Source: Ridgeia piscesae (taxonomy: Eukaryota; Annelida; Polychaeta; Sabellida; Siboglinidae). Taken from it: a DNA stretch of 64,000 nucleotides. Numbering within the stretch: the stretch's first letter is position 1; each line of letters opens with the position of its first letter. Under the pieces are notes generated by a model that saw only the letters and a list, made by a program, of their open reading frames with translations, ran no database searches and was not told the DNA's origin. Position numbers and translations under genes: made by a program. The stretch covers positions 576,001 to 640,000 of the forward strand of contig JAODUO010000044.1 in NCBI GenBank assembly GCA_025642075.2. The letters run 5' to 3'. Shown one piece after another: positions 1-11,017 of this stretch.

Positions 1-449
1 TTTAACATGGAGAAAATTAACTTCCTGCCTCCAAATGCCCCCAAACTCGTTTTCGAGCGTGAGACTTACACGGCCTGTTAACTATTTACAAGATTAAACA
101 GCATTAAATGAATTATTAGAGATATTGCATCCAAACTGTAATTGCCAATTTCGTAATAAATGTTCACATTGTGCTGATCAAATCTAGGTTATACATGGAA
201 TATATGTCAGTTGTAAATGTCAAGGCAAGGTTACTAAAATTCATGTATCCTAAGACTTGAAAGCTCGTATTAAGGTTCATGGTGAATTTATGAATATGTT
301 ATTCCACATTTAAGTTAAGTTCTAACAACCGTTTACAATTGGCATAAAGTCATTATACTAGCAGTTTTTATATGTAAATGTTAGCAATACTCATTTCCAG
401 TACAAATTCAGATGGTTATATCATCAATGTTTTTTTAATTACAAACTAC
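1..449. other. AT-rich stretch, nothing recognised
   Basis: No ORF of interest, no clear repeat structure and no splice-bounded exon could be seen. It may be the upstream part of the endonuclease relic that follows, but there is no readable protein similarity to support that. Confidence 0.4.
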
Positions 450-1330
450 AAAACGTAAACCAATAATTGTGGATGTGATATATCGTATTAATTCTCATCC
501 ACGTGCAGATCTTGATTGTTTTACAAGGACAGTATTATATACTCATGACAAAATACCAAGTGAAAATAAAATAGCCTATCTGATGGATGATTTAAATATA
601 AATTTACTACATTTTGCAACCCATAAAAAACTAATTATTTTATAGACAATGTAATGGCACAAGGAATTATTCCTCACATGACAAAGCCAATAAGAATAAC
701 TTCTACAACAGCAACTCTTATATACCACTTGTGTTCCAAACATACTCATACTACCTGTGACTCTGGGATCATTGTCACAGATATTCCATTTGATATTATT
801 TTATCCACAAATACCATAATATGCACAAATAGAATACAAACAAACACGCCAGCTGAACAAGACTAACATTTAAAACAAATAGAAATATATTACACTTACA
901 CTACAGATTACACTTTTGTGTTATCTGCTAATGATCCAAATGAAGCATATAACAATTTACTGCTAATATATAAATCATTATTTGAAAATATATTATCAAA
1001 TTAAATAACAAATATATCAAATTAAATAACAGATATATTAAAAGAGATCCCTGGATAACGTCTGGCTTGCTTGTTTCGTTAAAAACAACTTCTCCGAAAA
1101 AAGTTACATCAATCAAACGTGGGGAGAGATAATGCTTATACGGTTTAATATACAAGACGAAAAGAGCTGCAAAGACAAAACGTTATGCTGAGATACTGGA
1201 AGAACGTAAACACAACATCAAATATACATGGCTCACGCTGAGGCAGGTTATTTCAAAACAAAGTATGAGTACATTTCCCTAAGTATACAAGCATGGGATG
1301 GCGGAAATAACAGAAAATATGAAAAAAACA
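450..1330 (+). pseudogene. Degenerate non-LTR retrotransposon endonuclease and linker relic
   Basis: Read on the + strand with frameshifts, 470-865 gives the C-terminal half of an apurinic-type endonuclease: VDVIYR near 470, LMDDLNINLL near 580 (the GDFNINLL block of the family), then TSTTATLIYHL and SGIIVTDI at 690-790 (normally TLIDHI and GIIVTDISDH). Downstream, 1060-1260 reads like the linker between endonuclease and reverse transcriptase (RDPWITSGLL, later TWLTLRQVISKQ). Stops and frameshifts break it and no reverse transcriptase follows. The element type (CR1/L2/Jockey-like group) is inferred from the motif wording; the same family may be the one at 9530-11560 on the other strand. Confidence 0.6.
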
Positions 1331-2484
1331 TAGAAGTTATGCGGACCCTTTATTTAAGTCTAAAAATATTGAAAATCGTAGATTGATTTAAATTACAGGC
1401 TTCGTAATTTATGTATGGATTTGAACATGATTTATTACGTAAGTCATTTAGATTTTGTTTTAAAGAATGTTGCCACAGATAAAAGAATAACCAGACAATT
1501 AAACCTTCTTGATCAAGAGAAACCCAGAACTAAGTCTTCTTCGAAGTTACCTAGACATAATTTACAAGAATATGGAACAAAATAGATGAACTAATAAGAA
1601 ATGTTAATCACAGATCGAAGTTTAAACATATGCTACGTCTTTTCTACTTAAATACTTATCAACGTCAAGTGATATGTTTCAACCCTAGATGACAAGAATG
1701 CAATTAATTTGCCACTTATCATTGTATTTAATTTCATTCTTAAAAGTTGCCCTAGTTAAGTAGCCCTAGTTAAGTCAAATCTGTTTGGTTTCATCCTTGC
1801 TCATCCATGCTTTCCTACATTTCTTACACAATTATACTCATTCATATTCAAAAAGTGGTTCATTTTTCTCGGATCGTTGTCAATTCTTTTGTTGTATTTT
1901 GTTGTAAACATACAACTGTGTATATATCGATCTATAATAATGACGGTTATTTTGAATGACGATGGTGTCACTTTTAGCCAAGTAACATCCATGCAATGCA
2001 ACACGCTGAGAAATTTAATGTATACTTTAGTAGTTTTGTTCTTGTACATGTTGCGTTGTGAAATAAAGTTTCTTACTTAATAAGAATTGATATCATTTTT
2101 TTTGTTTCGCATATTTTAGCTAAAATCTAATAGACAAACTGCCAAAATGTTAAGATCTAAAACTTGAATAGCACCGTAAATATTGAAGATTAAAAAGGTT
2201 TAATAAACTACATATCTAAGGCTCTATCGAATACATACACATGCGCGCGTGCATGATTGATGAATGATTTGTCGTTTACGTCACAACCCACGTACCGATT
2301 ATACAAGTACGCTTTATTAACTAGCACGACTGTGCAATGTATTCTTTAGTCTGAAATGCTATTCGTCGCAACATGATTTCTGCACAGTCCATTTTGTATT
2401 ATTAGAGCTCATGACAACATTAATCTGGAATATATTTAGCGGCAATAATATGGATTAAGTTTACTTGTGTTGTGTTTTGTGCAG
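1331..2484. other. AT-rich intergenic or intronic DNA
   Basis: Only short chance ORFs (for example 1877-2080 +). If the FN2 gene extends upstream, the part before 2485 is intron: the last 30 bases are a pyrimidine-rich tract ending in TTTTGTGCAG. No promoter could be recognised. Confidence 0.4.
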
Positions 2485-2649
2485 AACCCACCATTGGTGG
2501 GAATGGCGGCGGGAGACGTTGCGTGTTTCCCTTCCTGTACAAACGTCGCATGGTGTACAAGTGTACACGACAGGACGCCGGTACGCCGTGGTGCGCCACA
2601 ACCGCAGACTACGACAGCAACAAGAAATGGGGTTACTGTGAAATGCCAC
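2485..2649 (+). CDS. Fibronectin type II domain exon 1 of a multi-FN2 gene
   Basis: A 165-bp exon encoding one complete FN2 domain. Acceptor TTTTGTGCAG at 2475-2484 and donor GTTAGT at 2650 both interrupt a codon after its first base (phase 1-1), so the exon can be duplicated or skipped without frameshift. The domain shows the four family cysteines: RRCVFPFLY, VYKCT, PWCATTADYD and WGYC, with the aromatic FPF and WGY residues that build the ligand-binding face. FN2 domains bind collagen/gelatin or phospholipid head groups and occur in extracellular or membrane proteins; which of these applies here cannot be told because no other domain type is visible. A glycine-rich lead (GGNGGG) precedes the first cysteine, as in the exon at 7961. 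The start and end of the gene are not in the window. Confidence 0.88.
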
Positions 2650-2707
2650 GTTAGTTGTATATTCCTGCGAGTTGAAAATGCATTTATATGCATATCATGC
2701 TTTTACC

Positions 2708-2708
<1 letters not shown>

Positions 2709-2762
<54 letters not shown>
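2709..2762. repeat. (TA)n microsatellite
   Basis: About 54 bp of alternating TA, directly abutting the tRNA-like head that follows, so the 5' part of that head has been replaced by the repeat. It lies in the intron after FN2 exon 1. Confidence 0.95.
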
Positions 2763-2765
<3 letters not shown>

Positions 2766-2830
2766 GTTAGAGTGCCGGACTCCCGACTAGAGGGACTGGG
2801 GTTCGAATTCCCGTGCCGGCTCGTCATTGG
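2763..2830 (+). other. tRNA-like Pol III head in front of an RTE element
   Basis: Contains a box A-like TAGTGGTTAGAGTG and a perfect box B, GGTTCGAATTCC, with the stem GGGG/CCCC-like pairing around it (CTGGGGTTCGAATTCCCG). The 5' acceptor strand is missing, so this is not a tRNA gene. It continues into a conserved-looking 5' leader and then into RTE protein sequence, which suggests a tRNA-derived 5' region of an RTE element or a SINE fused to one. Confidence 0.6.
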
Positions 2831-3523
2831 TTCGGTACTGATACAGCCACCGTGTCGAAACTTGGGCAATTTCGTTCACTCTGCCCCTTCCAACCCGCAC
2901 TGGCCAGCGTAGAAGGGTAGGCCAACAACACCAGCATACAAAGCACTACAAAGCCATGGCCCCCAGTCCCCAGCGGCACCGAAAGAGTGGCGGCACCGCC
3001 AAGGAGGCGGCACTGGTCAACTCGGACTACGTGCAGGGGATGCTAAGAATCTCTGGGTCAAAAAGAGCTGCCGAAAGAGGGTAAGTAGACTAAAGATGGG
3101 GACCTAGCTACAACGTCAGAACTCTACTAAGAGATGAACTCATTCAAGAACTCGAAGAAGAACTTAGGAAACCAGGTTGGTATGGGCTGTAATAGGGATC
3201 TCCGAAGTGAGAAGACGGAGGAATGTTTCACTACCTTGGGAAGAGAAGACAAACAACGGCTAAGCAGGTGTAGGCTTTCTCGTAAACAACATCAGCCCAG
3301 AGTAGCAGAACTTGTTCTGTGTATAACAAAGCGCAACTAACTAAAGATAGTGCAAGTATATGCACCAACATCAGACTCCGACGAAGACATCAATGACTTA
3401 TACAACGACGTCGATGAGACTTTAGGGAAACCAAACCACTACACGATAGTGATGGGAGACTGCAATGCTCAAATAGGGAAAAGAACTAACCCTATGGAAA
3501 CGGCAACGGGCACATTTTGAGTC

Positions 3524-3727
3524 ATGAATACCATGTTCCAGACATATGGGAGGAGATTGACATGGAAAAGCCCAAACGGCGTAACGATGACCGAAATTGA
3601 CTACATCCTAACAAACAGGCCAGACATCGTCACAGGTGTAACAGTCATCAAACAAGTCAACATTGGAAGTGACCACAGACTGGTTATGAGCAACATCAAA
3701 CTGGAAGTAGAGGTGGAAAGGAAATAG
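3524..3727 (+). pseudogene. RTE endonuclease fragment
   Basis: Open segment covering the C-terminal end of the RTE endonuclease: the block TEIDYILTNR (the family D-Y-I-L block) at about 3592-3620 and GSDHRLV at 3667-3687, where the SDH triplet holds the catalytic Asp-His pair. Upstream parts of the same domain lie in other frames after frameshifts. Confidence 0.75.
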
Positions 3728-4642
3728 ATAATGACTAAGAGGCCACCAAGAATAGATGCCACACGAATAGTCCCAAAGACGATCGAAGTCGAACTTCAAT
3801 TGAGAAACTGATTCGAGCCATTACAAGAACTAGACGACATCGACACCATGAGCAAAGCCATCACAGACATGATCCAACAAACCGCGTCAAGAATAGCTAA
3901 GGCAATTACCAAGCCACAGCAATTGAGGATATCATCACCAACACGAGCCCTGATGACGACACGACGAGAAATGGCGGCAAACGGCGACAATAAACAAAGA
4001 ATAGAGTACGTAGAATATGCAGGACCGTCAAAAAGAAAGCAAGAGAGGACACCAGGAATTACAACTATGAGATCTTACGAGAAACGATCATGGCATCAAA
4101 GAGCCTGAAAAAAAGTCCGCAGAATGCAGATGCAAGGCCAAGACCGACTGATCACACTCCAAACAGGGTAGAGATATCCGTGATCAAGATAAGATCATAG
4201 AACGAAAAGAGGAATTTTACGCCAGTGAACATAATACCATAATACACACTGACCCAAAAGAGGTACCAGAGATAACATCATGGGGAGTGGAAGCAGCACT
4301 ACGAGATGTGAAGAATGGGACAGCAACAGGCAACGACCATATAAACATCGAGACATTGAAAGAAGGGAAATAAGAAAGACCTCAAGAATTACAGACCGAT
4401 ATGTCTACTATCAAACATCTATAAAGTACTCACAGACATACTAACGAACAGCCAAGAGAAGACACTCGACGAAAACCAGCCACGACAGCAAGCTGGATTC
4501 AGAAGCGGATACTCAACGACAGACCACATCCATGTCGTAAACCCTAACTGAAGGAGTAATTAACCAACTGAAGGAGAAATGCAGATAATATAATATCCCA
4601 CTCTGCATCGCATTCGTCGACTAAGAGAAAGCCTTCGACTCA

Positions 4643-5211
4643 GTGCAAACTAATTCAGTACTGACCTCGCTTCAAGAATATGGGATAGAAAATGTGTACA
4701 TCGAACTCCTGAAGGAAATCTACACCACCAGCTCGATGACAGTCCACCTACACAAAGAAAACAACAAGATCAACATCAGGAGAGGTGTAAGGCAGGGAGT
4801 TACCATATCGCCCAAGAGCTCGAAAGCATATTCCGACGCCTGACTTGGGAAACCAGAGGCTTGAAGATAGAGGGCGAATATCTTAGTCGTTTTCGCTTCG
4901 CCGACGACATACTCATATGCGCTAATACACCACATGAGCTACAACAGATGCTACAGGAATTAGCTGATGAAAGTAATAATCAGAGTCTGAAGATGAACAA
5001 GTCGAAGACAAAGGTGATGATGGAAACCGACATACCAATATATGTCAACAACACTCAGATCGAGAACGTTGAAAGCTACATCTATATGGAACAGAGATAC
5101 GGCACCAGAGACAAAAACCAAGACAAGGAGATTCAAAGAAGAATCACGGCCGGATGGACAGCATTCGCCAAGCACGCGACATCTTCAAGGGTAACATTGG
5201 AACATGCCTGA
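4643..5211 (+). pseudogene. RTE reverse transcriptase fragment
   Basis: Two open segments (4643-4843 and 4861-5211), one after the other, cover RT motifs B to E: YGIENVYIELLKEIY, RRGVRQGVTISP, then FADDILICANTPHEL with the catalytic Asp pair and LKMNKSKTKVMM. A short deletion or frameshift near 4845 separates them, and the C-terminal tail is frameshifted again near 5155. Confidence 0.8.
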
Positions 5212-5488
5212 AGAGACAAATCTACAACTCATGCGTACATCCAGCAATGACATACGGCGCGGAAACATGGGCACTCACCAGCCATGCAAAGATCAAGCCA
5301 GCAGCTGCACAAACAAAGATGAAAATGAGTATACATGTTAACCATCACATACCGGGACAAAAAAACAAACATCAGGGTAAGAGAAAAGACAAAGGTCGCA
5401 AACGTGATTGAACAAGTCAGAAGTCGTCAGCAGGATACAAGAGACGAACTAGACGAGTACTGGAAAGGTACCATCTGACAGAGCGCAA

Positions 5489-5489
<1 letters not shown>

Positions 5490-5555
<66 letters not shown>

Positions 5556-5604
5556 CACACACACACACAAACACAAACACACACACACACATACATATTA
5601 CATG

Positions 5605-5625
<21 letters not shown>
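5490..5625. repeat. (CA)n then (TA)n microsatellite
   Basis: (CA)n from 5490 to about 5593 with two short interruptions, then (TA)n at 5605-5625. It begins exactly where the RTE 3' end (GGTACCATCTGACAGAGCGCAAGA) stops; compare the RTE tail at 38903, which continues past this point. Confidence 0.93.
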
Positions 5626-5635
<10 letters not shown>

Positions 5636-5717
5636 GAATAATTTTGCATGTTTATATCAAAATTACGTTACGTTTCAAATTATGGATGTTGATTGAGTTG
5701 TGTTGTGTTTTGTTTAG

Positions 5718-5861
5718 CTGGAATCAGTGAGCCACACTGCCATTTTCCTTTCACGTATCAAGGTAAAACCTACTACAAGTGCACATATGAGGGTCAACTT
5801 TTTCCGTGGTGCTCATTAACCAAAGATTACGACTCTGATTGGGCATACTGTATTGGAGAAG
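5718..5861 (+). CDS. Fibronectin type II domain exon 2 of a multi-FN2 gene
   Basis: A 144-bp exon (48 codons) with acceptor TTTTGTTTAG ending at 5717 and donor GTTCGT at 5862; both introns are phase 1. The four FN2 cysteines are present in EPHCHFPFTY, YYKCT, PWCSLTKDYD and WAYC. The last loop is two residues shorter than in the other exons (YDSDWAYC against YDSNKKWGYC) and the canonical WCATT has become WCSLT, so this is the most diverged copy. The 25 bases before the exon (GAGTTGTGTTGTGTTTTGTTTAG) match those before the exons at 7961 and 29301, showing that flanking intron was duplicated with the exon. Role as for the first exon: a single FN2 module of an extracellular protein. Confidence 0.88.
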
Positions 5862-6116
5862 GTTCGTTGCCATGGTTACCTTCTCTGTATTGTAAATTAA
5901 AAATACTACTCAACGAACATAATATTTACCAAAGGGTTTAGTTAATCATATTTGATATCACCGATGTTGCGACTGTTGCAGATGTGTGCAATAAAATAAC
6001 GTGATAATATTAACCCTAATTAATACTTATTAATTTTTACATCAGGGAACCACTTGGGTCCCGTCATTTGTTGATGGTTTTCTCTGAATAGTCTTTTGAG
6101 AAGAGAAATCATGATA

Positions 6117-6117
<1 letters not shown>

Positions 6118-6202
<85 letters not shown>
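6118..6202. repeat. (TA)n microsatellite
   Basis: About 85 bp of uninterrupted alternating TA in the intron after FN2 exon 2. Confidence 0.95.
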
Positions 6203-6205
<3 letters not shown>

Positions 6206-6704
6206 TGACATTACTATAGTTTTAGAAGTGAATACAAGTATGCACATATTACACAAATAGTTGGCCTCGTGACTAAATTATATATGGGGAATTCAAGTCC
6301 GCTCTCATGTTAAGTGTCAGATGAATATAAGAAGAGCTATGGCACTTTCAAGATGGGGTTTCGTTTATTCTTTGTCAAATGTAAGAGGTAAAATGCATGT
6401 GTACATGAAAATGGGGATGCTTCTTTTCAATTCCAATAGAGGTTTCGTTGCTATACCAAAATAAATCAAAGCTCTTGCACCGTTTCTTTGCATTATGCCT
6501 ATGAAACAATGGTATATAAGAACTTACCTTACCTTTACATTCAATATGCAGTAACATAAACAAACAGTTGCACATGGAAATAGGTAAACAAATAAAACTC
6601 ATAAACACTTACTATATTAATGCTCTATTGTCATTTGTTATATCGATATTTGTGTTAATGCCACAGTTTGGGAACACCATATAGTTTGACTCAGCTATAT
6701 TTAA

Positions 6705-7698
6705 CCTCTTAAGCCCTGAGTTTCTGAGGGCCTCAACACTAAGACCAGACTTGGGTTCACATAATGAACCGTATCGGAAACACTGTTCATCATAATTATA
6801 TAAAAGTATTTATAATCTGAACCAGAAAGGAATTATCTATACATTGATGTACACATCATTGTTGTATGACTAACTGAAATTAATTAATTAATAATTTACA
6901 TATATCAAAAATCCAAGACGGCCGACATTATAATTATATGTAAATCAGTTTTGTCTTGTTGATTTCTCCATAATTATAAGCAATTATTTTATCAATTATT
7001 ATATCATTGCAAGATATAAGGTGTCTTCAATGAGTAACACAAAAACTAACACTCATACATCAATTGGGTTCTATTTTATGTCACTCAGGAAGTTGGTCCT
7101 GTCTTTCTCAAATCAGGATTGAAACAGTATATACAGCAAATGACATTGCCAAAATTTGAAAATTATATTGTATAAAATATAATAAATTTGCCTACACTGT
7201 GTCATCAAAATTACTGTCGCGTGACTACAAAACTTATTGAAAATAATCAGAATATTATGTATGTCAACAATCCAGACAAGAAACAAGATGGACGATAAGA
7301 TACATCAAAATCAGTTTTATTTTGGTTAATGCGCAATTATTTGAGTTCAAAATCGAATGAAATATTCCCGATGTCAAACACGGCTGTCAACATAGCTGCT
7401 GCTTTTCACATTTTCATCCAAATCATCGGACATGCTAACTAAATAACTACAATTCTTGCTCATGGACATCGCTAACATGAATAGTGAAACATCTACGATC
7501 GACTGCTGATTTGATTTTGCTAGAAAGTACAATTTTTCTGGATGGATATATGTAAACTTGGTGTCAAACTGTCGGAAAATATCCTGTCTACATCCGGGTA
7601 TAATTTGACGAAGTTTCCGCGAAAAACTAGTGACATCTAGCGATTATTGTACACACTAGTGTAAAACCCCGATATATTGGGGTTCAGGATCCATGAGG
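6705..7698. mobile_element. piggyBac-like non-autonomous element flanked by TTAA
   Basis: A 994-bp block lies between TTAA at 6701-6704 and TTAA at 7699-7702, the fixed target duplication of piggyBac transposons. The inner ends are imperfect inverted repeats: CCTCTTAAGCCCTGA on the left and, read inward from the right, CCTCATGGATCCTGA (10 of 15 positions equal, four of the five differences being transitions). Inside there is no ORF that looks like a transposase, so it would be a MITE-like deletion derivative mobilised in trans. It lies in the intron before FN2 exon 3. The assignment rests on TTAA plus short ends and could be chance in AT-rich DNA. Confidence 0.55.
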
Positions 7699-7960
7699 TT
7701 AAAGACAATCTATTTACTGAGAACCACACAAGACAGTGTGGTGGAAGCTATTTATTAATCTCACACGGAATGTCCATTCTACTTAGTACCAACAGAACGT
7801 TAGCATGCTATCCTTTGTGATAAACCCGACAATTTTACAATATATATATAGACATCCGTGTGTTTGGTAACTGGTGTACTGTTACTACTCGAGACTCAAT
7901 GTTCATATGAACATGTTTAACGACGTCAATGTGAATTGAGTCGTGTTGTGTTTTGTTTAG

Positions 7961-8125
7961 GTTCCACCACCGGTGGAAATGGTGGCGGGGCACCTTGCGT
8001 GTTTCCCTACATCTATGGCAGTAGGACACGTACAGAGTGTAATACATACATTACACGTAGGCCGTGGTGCTCCACAACCGATAACTACGACCGCGACAAG
8101 CATTGGGGTTACTGTAAGCTGTTCG
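7961..8125 (+). CDS. Fibronectin type II domain exon 3 of a multi-FN2 gene
   Basis: A 165-bp exon, phase 1-1, acceptor TTTTGTTTAG ending at 7960 and donor GTTAGT at 8126. FN2 signature: APCVFPYIY, TECNT, PWCSTTDNYD and WGYC, with all four cysteines. The GGNGGG lead before the first cysteine matches the exon at 2485. The intron sequence on both sides resembles that around the exon at 29301 (upstream TTGAGTCGTGTTGTGTTTTGTTTAG, downstream GGTTAGTAGCTTTGGTTA), so these two exons are closest relatives by context although 21 kb of repeats now separates them. Confidence 0.9.
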
Positions 8126-9529
8126 GTTAGTAGCTTTGGTTATCTTGCCGGTATTATAAGCCAAACCTACCCGCCATTTGTCGAATGTTGCATATGTGTG
8201 CAATCAAATACACTAATATTATTAACGTGTAAATCTATCAATTTTAAAAATTAAGCCTAACTGCACAGGTAGGGCATTCTACAGCCCCCAGATACGTGTG
8301 AGTGAGTGTCAAAATATCGCTATGAATACCAGTCTTTAGTACATAAATGAAATGATGTGTTCTTCTAGAATGTAATATAACATAATTATAAACTGCAGTT
8401 TCGATTTATTAGATTTATAAATAATGTGAATTGTAGCCAACATCCGCCATATAGTAGAACAAGAAGAATATGTGTAAGTTTTACCCCCAACAAGAACATG
8501 AATTAATAATCATAAGGTGTTCTTAAACAAATGTCATCATAACTGATTAAAATGAACTGAAATAGGGTCAGCGACTCCTGTTAAGATTGAAAAATAACCG
8601 GAGCCGCTTGTAATACTACACATTTAAATAAACTCTCCACTTACAAATGTATAGTATTTCTCCTTCAATACGACTTTTATCTCTTCGTTTGTAAAATATT
8701 AACGCATGTGTTGTGCCATGCTTGCCTGTAGTATAAGTAGAAATAAGTAAGTGATACTCCATAAATACGTTTTTTTTACTTCTATCCATGTATGAGTATA
8801 ATATTTATTATTAAACGTCTAATAACTTTGAAGATTTTAGTGACATTTGTAACAATCATATATTGTACATGCGTTTTAATATTTTGTAAGACATATTTTT
8901 TATACGCAATCGCAAGTAAACTGTGAGTGAGAAAAAAATGTATCCAAAACTAATTATACGGTATCGTTTACAATGTGAAGCAAATTTTATTTAAGTTTTG
9001 TGGCAAATTACTATATTGTCATGTGTGTGTGTGTGTGTGTGCGTGTGCGTGTGCGTGTGCGTGTGTGAGTGCGTGCGTGCGTGCGTGCGTGCGTGTGTGT
9101 GTTTGTAGCTTTGCTAGTATTATGACCGTGTAGATTATAATTGGGGATAACATTCCAATTGAATAAATAAACTGGCAATTGCCGTGCATGTATGTATAGA
9201 AACATTTAAGTTCTTGCAATTTTAATTGATCATCTATTTTCAATATCAAGTGTTTTAAAAAGTCGTTCAGTATTTCTGTATGTGAATTGTACTTGTATTA
9301 GACTACCATTTTGTCCCCAAACCGCGATATAACAATAACGTTGTGGAGGATTGTATAAAAGTGTTTTTATGTTTAGCGGTAGTACATGGTTTAGTTTATT
9401 AAAAAAGCCCGCAGTTTTGGGACATTTATTTGCAATTTTATTTATGTTTTTTTTTCATGTAAGATTTGTGTAAATAGTTAATCCTAGGAAATTACATTCA
9501 TCCACTTGTTCTATATTAATATTATCGAT
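8126..9529. other. Intron of the FN2 gene, AT-rich
   Basis: Contains a (GT)n/(GCGT)n tract at about 9022-9103. Otherwise no exon or recognisable element was seen up to the retrotransposon remains that begin near 9530. Confidence 0.5.
9022..9103. repeat. (GT)n, (GTGTGC)n and (GTGC)n compound microsatellite
   Basis: Alternating GT changes to GTGTGC and then GTGC units. The same kind of stepwise change of unit recurs at 29061 and 35213. Confidence 0.92.
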
Positions 9530-9949
9530 TTAAGAGTAAGCGTTTGCGTCTCTTTTTGGTTACATGAAAATTCATATATTTAGATTTTTCTTTGTATCAA
9601 TGTATTTATATTTAACCATTCCATATCTTTACCGACTTCATAAGTTATTAAAGATGCTACGCTGTTTTTGTTGCGTGCTATCAATAAATGGCATACATAT
9701 ACTGGGAGAGTTGTTTCATCTGCATACATGATGAAGTTAAATATATGACTGACTTCTGGGAATTTATTAATGTTAATAGTAAACAATAAAGTTCTTAAAG
9801 TTGATCCTTGTGGGACTCCGATATTTATTGGATGGATTTCTGATTACATTTCAACATACTGTCGCCTGTAGCTTAAATAACTTTCAAAACAAAAGTTCAC
9901 TCGAACTATCCAGACTATAACACCTTAATTTATGTAATAAATAAATTAC

Positions 9950-11017
9950 AGCGCATGGACTTTCTTTTCATCACTACGCTGGTGACCTGCAGTTGTACTG
10001 TTGTCAATATGTGGATGGCACCCAACTACATGTGTATGAATAACAACAAAACCGAATATCTGCCGGTAATACCGAAGACTGCCGCGGCCACTGCGCTTGT
10101 TATACGTGTAGGGGATGCCATGATTACTGCCTCAAGATTTGTTCGTAACCTTGATGTTGTCATTGATCGCCACCTTGATTTTAAGAAACAAGTTTCGAGC
10201 ATTGTCAGTGTGTGCTCATTCCACCTCCGCCATATCAACAAGATGAGTCGTTACCTCCCAATGGCGACTAAGGAACGTGTGGTCAACGCCACTATAACAT
10301 CACGGCTTGATTATTGCAATTCCCTTCTGTACGGAACTTCAGTAAACAATATTGCTCGCCTTCAGAGAATACACAACTCGGCCGCCAGGCTAATATTACG
10401 CCGCCCACGGAGTAATAGCGCCGTGCCTCTGTTATGTATTCTTCATTGGCTCCCTGTCCCACTAAGGATCGAGTTTAAACGTCTTGTATTTACTTACAAA
10501 GCTGTGCACGGCGATGCCCCAAAATACTATCAGACCTTGTGTGTCCGTACAAACCTGCGAGAGCATTGCGTTCTGCGAACAATAACTTATTAGCGGTTGT
10601 GCGGACACACGTGAAAGCTGGAGTCAACTCATTTGTGGTCGCAGCAGCGACTTTACGGAACGCTCTACCTAGTAACATTAAGACGTCTGCCTGTTTAGCC
10701 ACCTTCAATGCACGCCTAAAGACACATTTCTTCTAACTGTTCTCGCGGCTTAGTTTAATATTTGTGTACTTTTATCGATATTTTATTTAACCTATTTATA
10801 TATTTATTATACATATATACATTTATTCAGCTTAAATAATTCGTGTTATTATATTTATATTTTAATTGTTTATATATGCCACTAATATATTTATGTGTTT
10901 TTCTTCTGGTGTGTATTTGTATTTTAGGATATTAATGTATGTAAAGCGCCACGAACGATTTGTAATTGGACGTAGCGCTATATTAAATAAACTATATTAT
11001 TATTATATTAAGTATTA
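9950..11017 (+). mobile_element. 5'-truncated CR1/L2-like non-LTR retrotransposon, nested
   Basis: Starts abruptly inside the reverse transcriptase at motif C (HHYAGDLQLY in the frame at about 9970, expected YADD), then after a frameshift runs open as 10030-10590: NNNKTEYLPV, ASRFVRNLDVVID, RLDYCNSLLYG, LHWLPVPLRIEFKRLVFTYKA. The last part (10539-10736) is in another frame and ends with FNARLKTHFF, the usual C-terminus of this lineage. The 3' UTR carries the family signature TGTAAAGCGCCACGAACG and ends in a (TTA)n-like tail at about 10995-11017. The protein tail, the GCGCTATATTAAATAAA-like end and the 5' truncation fit a CR1/L2-group LINE inserted by target-primed reverse transcription. Confidence 0.85.
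10027..10736 (+). pseudogene. C-terminal reverse transcriptase domain of the nested LINE
   Basis: About 190 codons after RT motif C followed, after one frameshift near 10545, by the last 65 codons. The stretch contains the thumb-like block RLDYCNSLLYG, the NSAARLILRR block and HWLPVPLRI. This tail follows the polymerase domain in CR1/L2 elements and has no independent enzyme activity that I know of. It is non-functional because polymerase motifs A-B are missing and the frame is broken. Confidence 0.8.

Larger units (their letters stand above)
2831..5490 (+). mobile_element. RTE-type non-LTR retrotransposon, degenerate
   Basis: Leader 2831-3095, then a broken single ORF. The endonuclease starts near 3105 (TYNVRTLLRDELIQELEEEL), continues through VQVYAPTSD near 3350, IVMGDCNAQIGK near 3448 and a good C-terminal block ending IGSDHRLVMSNIKL at 3665-3705. 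The reverse transcriptase follows with LDENQ near 4470, RRGVRQGVTISP at 4778-4815 (the RQGDTISP block) and FADDILI at 4894-4914, the catalytic motif. The tail (KRQIYNSCVHPAMTYGAETWAL, near 5210-5275) is typical of RTE. Several stops and frameshifts separate these blocks, so it is dead. It sits in sense orientation in the intron between FN2 exons 1 and 2 and its 3' end has been overrun by a (CA)n tract at 5490. Confidence 0.85.

Noticed and set aside
2763..2830. A second tRNA gene
   Set aside because: The box B is perfect, but the 5' acceptor strand is replaced by (TA)n and the sequence continues into an RTE leader; it cannot fold as a full tRNA.
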